A stretch of 5,799 nucleotides of DNA, from assembly GCA_012797725.1 (NCBI GenBank), contig JAAZON010000420.1, positions 1-5,799 on the forward strand. Reading direction: 5' to 3'. Below, one piece after another: positions 1 to 5,799 of this stretch. Source of the stretch: SAR324 cluster bacterium (GTDB lineage Bacteria > Bdellovibrionota > UBA2361 > JAAZON01). The first letter of the stretch is position 1. Every line of letters starts with the position of its first letter. The translations under genes and the position numbers were made by a program. The notes under the pieces were generated by a model. The model was not told the origin of the DNA and did no database searches. It saw only the letters and a list, made by a program, of their open reading frames with translations.

Positions 1-3000
1 TACCTAGCTCTAAGTTCATCAAGAAGTGGCTGGGGGAAGAGAGAAGTATTTCCTTGATAGTTCAGGAGATGGAGCTCAAGTGGAAAATCAGATATAGAGG
101 AGGATAACGCTGGTACTAGAATATTTCTTATTGAATCAACATGATTCGAGCCGTACACACAAACAATTGGAAGCACCCCAGATACGGGAGATGCCCGAAG
201 GTATGACCGTTCGGCAGCAGCGACAGCCAAATCTACAGATTCCATAGGAAGCACATCAGATTCGTTATTCTTTTCTTCACACTCTAGCAAGTTGTTGGAA
301 AAATAATGAGCAAGGGGACTTTTTGAGTCCTTTGCCGTTGGATTTTTGGAGATATAAAGAGCAGTTTGAAACTTAGGAGAGGGATCAAGGTATTGTTTTG
401 CTCCTATCTCTATATAATGTTGAAGAGCAGAGACTCCATTATTCAACTTAATGTTGTTTCTATTTATGTAGTAGATTGGATCAAAAAGTGGATTAGGCAA
501 TCTTCCTTCTTTCTCACCGTACACGACGTAATGTATCAAAGGGTTCAACCCCGCAGATTCAACATCTTTATATTGCTGCAAATAAAATCTGGTATGGAAA
601 AGAGGTCCGGGGTTTCTACCTTCATGGGCTCCCCAAAGAATGAAATGAACAAGCGGGTTTATTTCTGCATGCAAAACATCAGGATATTGCTCAAAGTAGT
701 AATGCACATCAAATAAGGGATGAGGAGATGTCCCCTCCCACACACCGTGTTCAAGGAAATGAATAAGCGGATTCACCTGCTTAGGCAGATCTGGACGTTG
801 TCTCCTATAATAAACTAGATCGAAAAGCGGATGAGGATTCCGACCTTCTTCAGCACCATACCTCAAGAAGTGTAATAGAGGATTAAGATCGATATTTGCT
901 ACATTATTATTTTGTGACAGATAAAATTGCACATCGAAAAGAGGATGTGGGCTAAGACCCCGCTTACCCCCTTCGGATAAAAAATGACTAAGTGGCGATT
1001 CATAACCTCTCAAGTCCGGACCTTGTCCTAAATAAAATTTCTCATCAAAGAGACCGCTGGTTTTTGCAAGCAAAACATTCGCTGCATCATGCCCAGCAGC
1101 TAACGACATATGAGCAAAGGAAGCAATTGTGCGGACTACAGCACGCCGTGCCCTTCCACGCCTTAATCTCTCACAAAAACACTTTAGAATTGAGCGGTGT
1201 GCTTTTTCTCTCACTTTATGGTCTCGCACTTTCGTTATAAGGGCTCGCGCGATTTCCGCTTTCAAATTAGATTCATAATGGGCCCGTTCCTTCAAAACTC
1301 GTAGGCGTTTCTCCAAAAACCGCACTCGTTCCTGCTGGGTCGCAGTTTCTTTTTTAGATTCTCGATATTCTCCGACTACATTTTCGAGATCTTCTCGTTG
1401 TTTCTCAGACCTATGAAGTGAGATCCTAGACTCCTGCAACATATTGGAATAAACTTTTACTTCTCCTGCAGCATGTTCAAGCTTTAAATTAAGAGCATTA
1501 ACCTTTTGACTGACATCTCTCTTTTCTCGTAGTACTTTTTGAATTGCAGTTGTTATGGCAGCCATTGCCAATGAGCTTGACAAAGGATTTTTCTCGTTCC
1601 TAATTGAAAACAGTATCTTCAGAGCTTTTTTGATCGTCACATCTCGAGGGAATTTACTAATAGCAGTATTTTTCCCTTGGTTTGCTATTTTTTGAATCGT
1701 AGATGGCGATGCAACCAGTTTTCGAAGAATAGTTGTAAGCTCGTCTATATTTCCAGGTTCATACAAAATTCCATCCCTGTCGTGCGTGATGCTCTCCAGA
1801 AACCCGCCAGACTTGGTAGCTATCACAAGTTTCCCAAGTTTCATGGCTTCAACAACAACTCGTCCGAAAGGTTCATCTCTTGAACAACAAAGCACAACAT
1901 CTGATGCGCACATGACGTCTTCCGGATGCTCTATGAATGGCAAAAAGCGAATGTGACGCTCCATTCCATGGTCATCGACAAGTTGTTTTAGAGTTGCTGC
2001 ATAATGCGGATCTAATTCTCGTCCCAGAAAGATAATTTCTATCTTAACTCCCTCTTCAAGCAATCGGATTCCAGCTTCCACTGCATCCTGCTGACCCTTT
2101 CTAGGCTCGATTCCTCCGGGAAACGCAATCTTCAATCCGCTGGTCGTAAAAACTCTCTCCTTCGTTTCAGATTCTTGAATCTCAACAATCGGATAAAGAA
2201 CTGTCGATGGCGATGTAATTATGTGTGAATTCTGAGTGAATCTTGAATTAAAACAAAAATGATTTGTAATAGAGGAAAAAAACTTCGAGAGTTGTGGCTC
2301 AGATAGTGCGTATGCCACTGTTGCACTTGGAATTTCCCTTATATCCCAAACATGTGGTTTCCCAATAGCTGCTGCTGCTAATCCTCCGGCAACTACTGCC
2401 GAACTATTTGACCATACTACATGTGGATTGATAAGGCGAAGACGATCACTTAGCCAAAGCAGAGCCTCCGAGTTAGACTCCACCAATGTATTTAGCGTAT
2501 CTTCTGTATTTATGAACCATAGTAAGTGCGTATCAGCAATTTCTACTGCGACACCCAAGTTTTTGAACATTTTCTCTAGTGGACCGCTAGAAGGAAGTAT
2601 GATGTGGCAAAAGACTCCACTCTTCTGAAGTCCAGATACCAATGCTAAAAGCGATCTCTCCGCTCCATGTAATGCCGAGCTATGAGAAATGAACGAAACG
2701 AGCATCGCATCGGCTTTAGGAACGGCCCAAAGGTTACAATAAGATTTCTCATCCATGACCTGGCGCCATTCGTCGAGTTGAGTGCCTTTAATTCTATAGA
2801 ATGCGCTCGTCTCGTCATGGCATAAAAACATTTCGTATCCAATTGTATCAATCTCACCCAGTAGGTCTTCGGCCCTCCTCCCCGCACCAACAAGGCATTT
2901 TGGGTTAAATTTAATAAGTAACTTAGCATGGGGATTTGCCCTAAGCAGTCTTGAAGCTCCTCGAAGCACTTCTATCTCATGTCCTTCAGTATCAATCTTC

Positions 3001-3473
3001 AAGAGATCAACCTTGCACCCATTTAATATAGAATCGAGAGTCTTGCATGGCAGTGTTCGTTCTTCAATCGTTGTCGTGTTCGGATGCTCAGAAATTGCAC
3101 AATAGTCAGAAGCATCAGCAATATGGAATAAAACAACTCCATCATGATCTGAGACGGCCACGTTGTGAGTTTCAATTGTATTAAATCCATTATCTTCGGC
3201 ATTCTTGTTAAGCAGCCACAAGTTCTCACTCACTGGTTCAATCGCGATTACACGGCCTCGCGTGGCCCTGGAGGCAGCAAGCATTGAAAAATAGCCGTAG
3301 TGGGCACCTACATCTACCACAATACTTTCCTCAGTCAACTGACTGAGAAATGTGTCTACTGTAAATCGCTCATAGCGATTGTTCTCATAGAATTTCCTGA
3401 ACCGCTCCGTTACGGAGAATTGAAACCCGTGTGTTTCTATATGATACAATTTATTGAGATCGTAATCCCTCAT
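1..3473 (-). CDS. Giant multidomain FkbM methyltransferase / GT4 glycosyltransferase / repeat protein (3' end beyond window)
   Basis: I translated this frame by hand: 1157 codons from ATG at 3471-3473 to the window edge with no stop, so the protein is partial at its C-terminus. Residues about 40-195 look like an FkbM-type SAM-dependent methyltransferase, with motif I VVDVGAHYGYF (52-62), IAIEP (76-80) and LLKIDTEGHEIEVLRGA (157-173). Residues about 256-620 look like a GT-B, family GT4 glycosyltransferase: the N-lobe opens with SHSSALHGAERSLL (262-275), and the C-lobe has FPGGIEPRKG (451-460) and the EPFGRVVVE pair (E534, E542) that contacts the nucleotide-sugar donor in this family. A likely coiled coil (about 640-760), a basic stretch (765-785) and seven repeats (808-1065) follow. 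From about 1100 a new domain starts with LPIVCVYGSNHVDSI; I do not recognise it. The start is the first ATG after an in-frame TAG; GGAG lies 13 nt upstream, a loose ribosome-binding fit. Likely role: cytoplasmic assembly and modification of a surface glycan. Sugar and acceptor are unknown. Confidence 0.93.
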   Translation of the reverse strand, partial: MRDYDLNKLYHIETHGFQFSVTERFRKFYENNRYERFTVDTFLSQLTEESIVVDVGAHYGYFSMLAASRATRGRVIAIEPVSENLWLLNKNAEDNGFNTIETHNVAVSDHDGVVLFHIADASDYCAISEHPNTTTIEERTLPCKTLDSILNGCKVDLLKIDTEGHEIEVLRGASRLLRANPHAKLLIKFNPKCLVGAGRRAEDLLGEIDTIGYEMFLCHDETSAFYRIKGTQLDEWRQVMDEKSYCNLWAVPKADAMLVSFISHSSALHGAERSLLALVSGLQKSGVFCHIILPSSGPLEKMFKNLGVAVEIADTHLLWFINTEDTLNTLVESNSEALLWLSDRLRLINPHVVWSNSSAVVAGGLAAAAIGKPHVWDIREIPSATVAYALSEPQLSKFFSSITNHFCFNSRFTQNSHIITSPSTVLYPIVEIQESETKERVFTTSGLKIAFPGGIEPRKGQQDAVEAGIRLLEEGVKIEIIFLGRELDPHYAATLKQLVDDHGMERHIRFLPFIEHPEDVMCASDVVLCCSRDEPFGRVVVEAMKLGKLVIATKSGGFLESITHDRDGILYEPGNIDELTTILRKLVASPSTIQKIANQGKNTAISKFPRDVTIKKALKILFSIRNEKNPLSSSLAMAAITTAIQKVLREKRDVSQKVNALNLKLEHAAGEVKVYSNMLQESRISLHRSEKQREDLENVVGEYRESKKETATQQERVRFLEKRLRVLKERAHYESNLKAEIARALITKVRDHKVREKAHRSILKCFCERLRRGRARRAVVRTIASFAHMSLAAGHDAANVLLAKTSGLFDEKFYLGQGPDLRGYESPLSHFLSEGGKRGLSPHPLFDVQFYLSQNNNVANIDLNPLLHFLRYGAEEGRNPHPLFDLVYYRRQRPDLPKQVNPLIHFLEHGVWEGTSPHPLFDVHYYFEQYPDVLHAEINPLVHFILWGAHEGRNPGPLFHTRFYLQQYKDVESAGLNPLIHYVVYGEKEGRLPNPLFDPIYYINRNNIKLNNGVSALQHYIEIGAKQYLDPSPKFQTALYISKNPTAKDSKSPLAHYFSNNLLECEEKNNESDVLPMESVDLAVAAAERSYLRASPVSGVLPIVCVYGSNHVDSIRNILVPALSSSISDFPLELHLLNYQGNTSLFPQPLLDELRAR
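279..1052 (-). repeat. Seven tandem 37-38-residue protein repeats (LFDxxYY / NPLxHFLxxG type)
   Basis: Within the large minus-strand gene, units begin at residues 808, 845, 883, 920, 958, 996 and 1034, that is, at nucleotides 1052, 941, 827, 716, 602, 488 and 374 reading downward. Period is 111 or 114 bp. Each unit has a first half like LFDxxYYxxQxPDV and a second half like NPLxHFLxxGxxEGRxPHP. Units 2-6 are well conserved; unit 1 (SPLSHFLSEGG) and unit 7 (KFQTALY, SPLAHYF) are degenerate caps. The protein pattern is kept while codons differ freely (the HPLFD codons differ in each copy), so this is an old, selected protein repeat and not a recent DNA duplication. Similar modules occur in other large bacterial glycosyltransferases as far as I recall; their function is not established. 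A glycan-binding or scaffolding role is inference. Confidence 0.9.
1194..1556 (-). other. Predicted coiled coil and basic linker inside the large glycosyltransferase protein
   Basis: Residues about 640-760 of the large protein are rich in Glu, Lys, Arg, Gln and Leu, with no Pro or recognisable fold motif, for example LNLKLEHAAGEVKVY and QQERVRFLEKRLRVLKER. This is the usual look of a long helix or coiled coil. Just after it, residues 765-785 are strongly basic (CERLRRGRARRAVVRTIASF) and could form an amphipathic helix on a membrane or acidic partner. The segment separates the enzyme domains from the repeat array. Called by eye; heptad register not calculated. Confidence 0.6.
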
Positions 3474-3607
3474 CTCACTGCATATTCTCCAATCAGGAAT
3501 CTCAAGAATCTAGCAGTTATTCCTTCTTTTATTTTTAACCCTAGCAATACCATAGTTTGGAAGTTTAGGTATAGAGCCCAAACAACATTTTCCTCTTCCA
3601 AAATCAC
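3470..3607 (-). other. Possible small ORF (45 codons) overlapping the start of the large gene by ATGA
   Basis: A frame from GTG at 3605-3607 runs 45 codons to a TGA whose first two bases are the TG of the large gene's ATG, giving the ATGA stop/start overlap common in translationally coupled genes. The peptide is mildly hydrophobic (VVWALYLNF; ARFLRFLIGEYAVR at its end). An internal ATG would give 27 residues. No good ribosome-binding site precedes either start, I recognise no homology, and an in-frame TAA sits directly upstream. It could be a leader peptide, a decayed gene end, or chance. Confidence 0.2.
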
Positions 3608-3853
3608 TTAAGATCAAAGAGTTACACCAAGAGCTAAAATTCAATTACCACTGCTACTGAATTGTAGTAATCAGATTTGAGAATACCTCTCCCAATGTGC
3701 AGTTCTAATAAAGACAACCTCTCAGGCAAACCACTTCTTCCCTTAACTGAATATCCAATTTAGGTCGGGAAAAAGTGTGATGGTTCTTATACAGTCATAG
3801 GTGCTGCTAAATCATTTCCGTATACAGCAAACGATTAGTATTAATAAGGGAAA

Positions 3854-3863
3854 TTGCCGGCAA
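3854..3863. repeat. Perfect 10-bp palindrome TTGCCGGCAA
   Basis: A GC-cored perfect palindrome in an otherwise AT-rich gap, about 90 bp beyond the ATPase stop codon. It could be half of a protein-binding site, but a palindrome this short can occur by chance. Confidence 0.3.
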
Positions 3864-3904
3864 ACTCAGATCGGGTGTTTAAAAGGGAACGCGAAGTGTT
3901 GTTA

Positions 3905-3932
3905 AGTATGCTTCGTTGCTTTAACCATTCAA
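3905..3932 (-). promoter_or_regulatory. Weak candidate sigma70-type promoter for the large gene
   Basis: On the minus strand TTGAAT (3927-3932) and CATACT (3905-3910) are 16 bp apart, each matching the consensus at 4 of 6 positions. It would leave a leader of more than 400 nt before the large gene. In AT-rich DNA such matches arise by chance, so this is only a candidate. Confidence 0.15.
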
Positions 3933-3949
3933 ATGATAGCACAATGATT

Positions 3950-4774
3950 CTAGCTCGGGTTGACTCCAGTTAACGCAGTCTCATAAGATCTATCCCGATA
4001 CATTTCAACCGCCGTTTTTGGATCTCCAAAATACACAAGTTGGCCTTTGGAAAGCAGTGCTATACTATCAGCTTGCTCTTCAAGCATGTCTGAGTTATGA
4101 CTTACAATAACAATAGTCTTCCCAGCCTTGATAAAGTTAGAAAAGACTCCACGGCATTTCTGTTGAAAACGTTCGTCGCCAACCGCTAAGATCTCATCTA
4201 CTAGCAAAATATCTGGATCTATATCAACCGCGACACTAAAGCCAAGCCGTGCATACATCCCTGATGAATAGTATTTAACAGGAGTGGTGGCAAATTCCGT
4301 AAGTTCAGCAAACTCCAAAATATGCTTAACTCTGGATTTGATCTTTGCTCGTGTTTTTTTGTGGAGAGAGCCATTCAAGTAAATATTCTCGATCGCGCTA
4401 AGCTCTGGATCAAATCCAGCACCAAGCTCGATTAATGAGGACACTGTTCCTTGGACTCTAACTTCTCCTTCTCTTGGAACAATTACTCCGGCAAGCACTT
4501 TCAGCAGGGTACTCTTACCGCTTCCATTGCTTCCGATAACTCCCAAAACTTTACCCTTTTCTAGCTTCAATGACACATGAGAAATTGCATCAAAAGTAGT
4601 GTAATGCCTCAGGCGTCCTGTCCTCAAGAACTTCAATAAAGACTCTTTCAGGGATGTGGGCCGTTCCTTGTATGAACGAAATGCAACCGTAATATTCTTT
4701 ATATCGATAGCAACATTAGAATCAAAATCTTCTGAGGTCCTCTCAATAGTGCTCACATTTCTTCCACTAACCAT
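3950..4774 (-). CDS. wzt: ABC transporter ATP-binding protein, polysaccharide export (Wzt/KpsT/TagH family)
   Basis: A 274-residue nucleotide-binding subunit that would hydrolyse ATP to drive export of a lipid-linked polysaccharide through the partner permease encoded just upstream. Visible motifs: Walker A GSNGSGKST (81-89), the LIELGAGFDPELSAIENI region (114-131) typical of the Wzt/TagH branch, signature YSSGM (169-173), Walker B ILLVDE (189-194) and the switch histidine in IVSHNSD (H226). All catalytic residues are present. The protein ends soon after the nucleotide-binding domain, so it lacks the C-terminal carbohydrate-binding domain of the longer Wzt proteins (about 430 residues in E. 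coli O9a). The ATG used follows the permease stop by 15 bp with no clear Shine-Dalgarno; the first 20 or so residues precede the family core (VAIDIKNITVAF), so a start slightly further in is possible. Co-transcription with the permease is very likely. Confidence 0.95.
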   Translation of the reverse strand: MVSGRNVSTIERTSEDFDSNVAIDIKNITVAFRSYKERPTSLKESLLKFLRTGRLRHYTTFDAISHVSLKLEKGKVLGVIGSNGSGKSTLLKVLAGVIVPREGEVRVQGTVSSLIELGAGFDPELSAIENIYLNGSLHKKTRAKIKSRVKHILEFAELTEFATTPVKYYSSGMYARLGFSVAVDIDPDILLVDEILAVGDERFQQKCRGVFSNFIKAGKTIVIVSHNSDMLEEQADSIALLSKGQLVYFGDPKTAVEMYRDRSYETALTGVNPS

Positions 4775-4789
4775 TTGCTGACAGACTTT

Positions 4790-5587
4790 TCAAACAAAAT
4801 ACATAAATTTGCTTTCTGAGCGATGGAATATAGCAAGTCCCGTTGCCAAAACAAACAATGCGCCAGTCAAATTAATCAGATACATTGTTAGATCGGGAAG
4901 CACTCCTTCGTAAAATATCCCTCTAATAAATTCTATCTCACAAAACAAGGGATTAAGAACAAGATACTTTACAAGCCACGGGGGCAATAATTCTCGGTGG
5001 TAAAGAACCGGACATAAAAAATATACAGCCTGCATGCCAACTTCACTCAAGTGCAATGTGTCATCAAAAAAGACATTGCTCGTTGCCAAAAGCAGAGAAA
5101 TTCCCACTACAACACATAAAAAAGGAAGCAGCATAATAGGCAATGAAAGGACAGCCCAAGTAATTGGTTGCTTAAAGAAGAGCATAAGGAAGAGCAAGGG
5201 AATTAATGCAAGGAGAAAATTCACCAAATTCGAGACGACCAGTGATATTATGAATATATATTTTGGTAGTGCAATCTGACTGAACAACCTGGCATTTTGC
5301 CTTATGTTGTTAAGGGACATCATTACTGTCGAGTTGAAATAATTCCATGCAAGCAATCCTGCAAAAAGAAAGATTGCATAGTTCTTGATTGGAATCCTCA
5401 TAATATGAGAAAATACTACAGCTAGCACTGCCATCATTCCTAATGGATGCAACATTGTCCACAAATATCCCAGTGCAGATCGCTTGTATTTGGTACGAAG
5501 GTCTCTTAGCACAGACTGCTTGAGGAATTCCCGATATGTGTATATCTGATAAAAGAAATCTATAAAGAAATGTCTTTCCTGCTTCAT
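4790..5587 (-). CDS. wzm: ABC-2 type polysaccharide export permease (Wzm/KpsM/TagG family)
   Basis: A 265-residue inner-membrane protein forming the channel half of the exporter with the adjacent ATPase. The N-terminus carries the family hallmark of a cytoplasmic amphipathic stretch then YREFLKQSVLRDLRTKYKRS (18-37) and LGYLWTMLHPL (39-49). About six membrane segments follow, near 41-62, 69-90, 110-138, 142-172, 183-198 and 232-254. The C-terminal part has the usual LPPWLVKYLVLNPL (201-214) and the following FIRG (220-223). I chose ATG at 5585-5587 because it gives the normal family length and N-terminus. The frame stays open upstream to a GTG at 5704 (304 residues), but those 39 residues look non-coding and are unlike the family. 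No strong ribosome-binding site precedes the chosen start; an ATG nine codons earlier is the other option. It is first in the transporter pair. Confidence 0.93.
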   Translation of the reverse strand: MKQERHFFIDFFYQIYTYREFLKQSVLRDLRTKYKRSALGYLWTMLHPLGMMAVLAVVFSHIMRIPIKNYAIFLFAGLLAWNYFNSTVMMSLNNIRQNARLFSQIALPKYIFIISLVVSNLVNFLLALIPLLFLMLFFKQPITWAVLSLPIMLLPFLCVVVGISLLLATSNVFFDDTLHLSEVGMQAVYFLCPVLYHRELLPPWLVKYLVLNPLFCEIEFIRGIFYEGVLPDLTMYLINLTGALFVLATGLAIFHRSESKFMYFV

Positions 5588-5609
5588 AACAAACTTTTGC
5601 TGAAATAAC

Positions 5610-5639
5610 GTCATACGACATAACACATTGATTTTGCAA
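5610..5639 (-). promoter_or_regulatory. Weak candidate promoter for the transporter operon
   Basis: On the minus strand TTGCAA (5634-5639) and TATGAC (5610-5615) are 18 bp apart, each matching the sigma70 consensus at 4 of 6 positions. Transcription would begin close to 5603, about 15 nt before the permease ATG. The overlap with the palindrome makes it more interesting than its score alone. Confidence 0.2.
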
Positions 5640-5648
5640 GTACTTGCA
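5635..5648. promoter_or_regulatory. Perfect 14-bp palindrome TGCAAGTACTTGCA, possible operator
   Basis: A perfect inverted repeat without spacer, 47 bp upstream of the chosen permease start. Its size and symmetry suit a dimeric repressor or activator, and it overlaps the -35 part of the candidate promoter next to it. No regulator gene is in the window, so the binding protein is unknown. Confidence 0.35.
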
Positions 5649-5799
5649 CCTTTTAATGGAGAAAGTGAGAGTGCATCGACAAAAAGCCACCGGAATATGA
5701 TCACGCGAGCAATTTCTTAGTCGAAATCTGCGGAACATGCCCTCTCGGTCTGTTAAGTCATATCGTATAAATAAGATCCAATTCTACTCCCTCAGCAAA

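Larger units (their letters stand above)
3474..3949. other. Intergenic region between the ATPase gene and the large glycosyltransferase gene
   Basis: This stretch of 476 bp is AT-rich and has no convincing gene apart from the doubtful 45-codon frame at its low end. It holds a perfect 10-bp palindrome TTGCCGGCAA (3854-3863), a weak promoter-like pair (3905-3932), and a TATAAG box on the minus strand (3786-3791) with no matching -35. A short imperfect inverted repeat (CGAAG 3892-3896, CTTCG 3911-3915) lies just past the ATPase stop but lacks a proper T tract. No ops/JUMPstart-like element was seen. The gap breaks the tight spacing of the transporter pair, so the large gene may have its own promoter or a long leader. 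Confidence 0.6.
5588..5799. other. Probable non-coding leader upstream of the transporter genes
   Basis: No convincing gene is seen on either strand in these 212 bp. The permease frame is open as far as 5704, but that part lacks family similarity. The region holds a 14-bp palindrome and a weak promoter-like pair just before the permease start. Beyond about 5650 I see nothing distinctive. The gene that comes before the transporter is outside the window. Confidence 0.5.

Noticed and set aside
366..716. Plus-strand open frame of 116 codons
   Set aside because: It lies antisense to the repeat array, whose minus-strand translation is clearly conserved; the plus-strand peptide has no recognisable features.
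279..1052. Regular 111-114 bp periodicity as a CRISPR array or DNA satellite
   Set aside because: Conservation is at the protein level with synonymous divergence, the frame is open throughout, and there are no identical short repeats with unique spacers.
992..2628. Plus-strand frames at 992-1240, 1677-1883 and 2428-2628
   Set aside because: All are antisense to well-supported parts of the large protein and show no domain signals.
2645..3229. Two short minus-strand frames (2645-2929 and 3023-3229) as separate genes or frameshift pieces
   Set aside because: They are out of frame with the long reading frame, which runs unbroken through the methyltransferase and glycosyltransferase motifs here.
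3300..3611. Plus-strand frame of 103 codons
   Set aside because: Two thirds of it is antisense to the methyltransferase domain; the rest lies in AT-rich intergenic DNA. No ribosome-binding site or family signature seen.
3892..3915. Inverted repeat as a rho-independent terminator after the ATPase gene
   Set aside because: Only a 5-bp perfect stem with a 14-nt loop, and the nearest T run is short and several bases away.
5034..5279. Plus-strand frame of 81 codons
   Set aside because: Antisense to membrane segments of the permease; its basic composition is what reversed hydrophobic codons give.
5588..5704. N-terminal extension of the permease to GTG at 5704
   Set aside because: The 39 extra residues do not resemble the family N-terminus, and starting at 5587 gives the usual length.
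5310..5738. Minus-strand frame of 142 codons overlapping the permease start
   Set aside because: It is in another frame over the conserved permease N-terminus and has no coherent features.

Overview
The window comes from a bacterium, probably Gram-negative, with a fairly AT-rich genome (about 40% GC by eye). The sequence does not fix the species. All convincing genes lie on the minus strand, so transcription runs from high to low coordinates. The content is typical of a cell-surface polysaccharide locus (O-antigen, capsule or similar) that uses the ABC-transporter export route.

In transcription order, 5588-5799 is a probable non-coding leader. It contains a perfect 14-bp palindrome that overlaps a weak promoter-like pair. 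Next come two tightly linked genes 15 bp apart: a Wzm/KpsM/TagG-type permease (4790-5587) and a Wzt/KpsT/TagH-type ATPase (3950-4774). Together they would form the exporter that moves a lipid-linked glycan across the inner membrane. The ATPase is short and lacks the C-terminal glycan-binding domain found in some Wzt proteins.

After a largely non-coding gap of about 476 bp (3474-3949) comes one very long reading frame, from 3473 down to position 1 and off the window edge. It has 1157 codons with no internal stop. In order it encodes an FkbM-type SAM-dependent methyltransferase, a GT4-type glycosyltransferase, a predicted coiled coil with a very basic end, seven tandem repeats of 37-38 residues (LFDxxYY...NPLxHFLxxG...EGRxPHP), and the start of a further unidentified alpha/beta domain that is cut by the edge. 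Because this gene has no stop codon in the window, only fragments and shadow frames are obvious at first glance.

Working model (inference): the large protein adds and perhaps methylates sugars on a glycan that the adjacent transporter exports. The methyltransferase-plus-coiled-coil layout beside an ABC exporter resembles the logic of chain-terminating and length-controlling proteins such as WbdD. The repeat array could supply the glycan contact that the short ATPase lacks.
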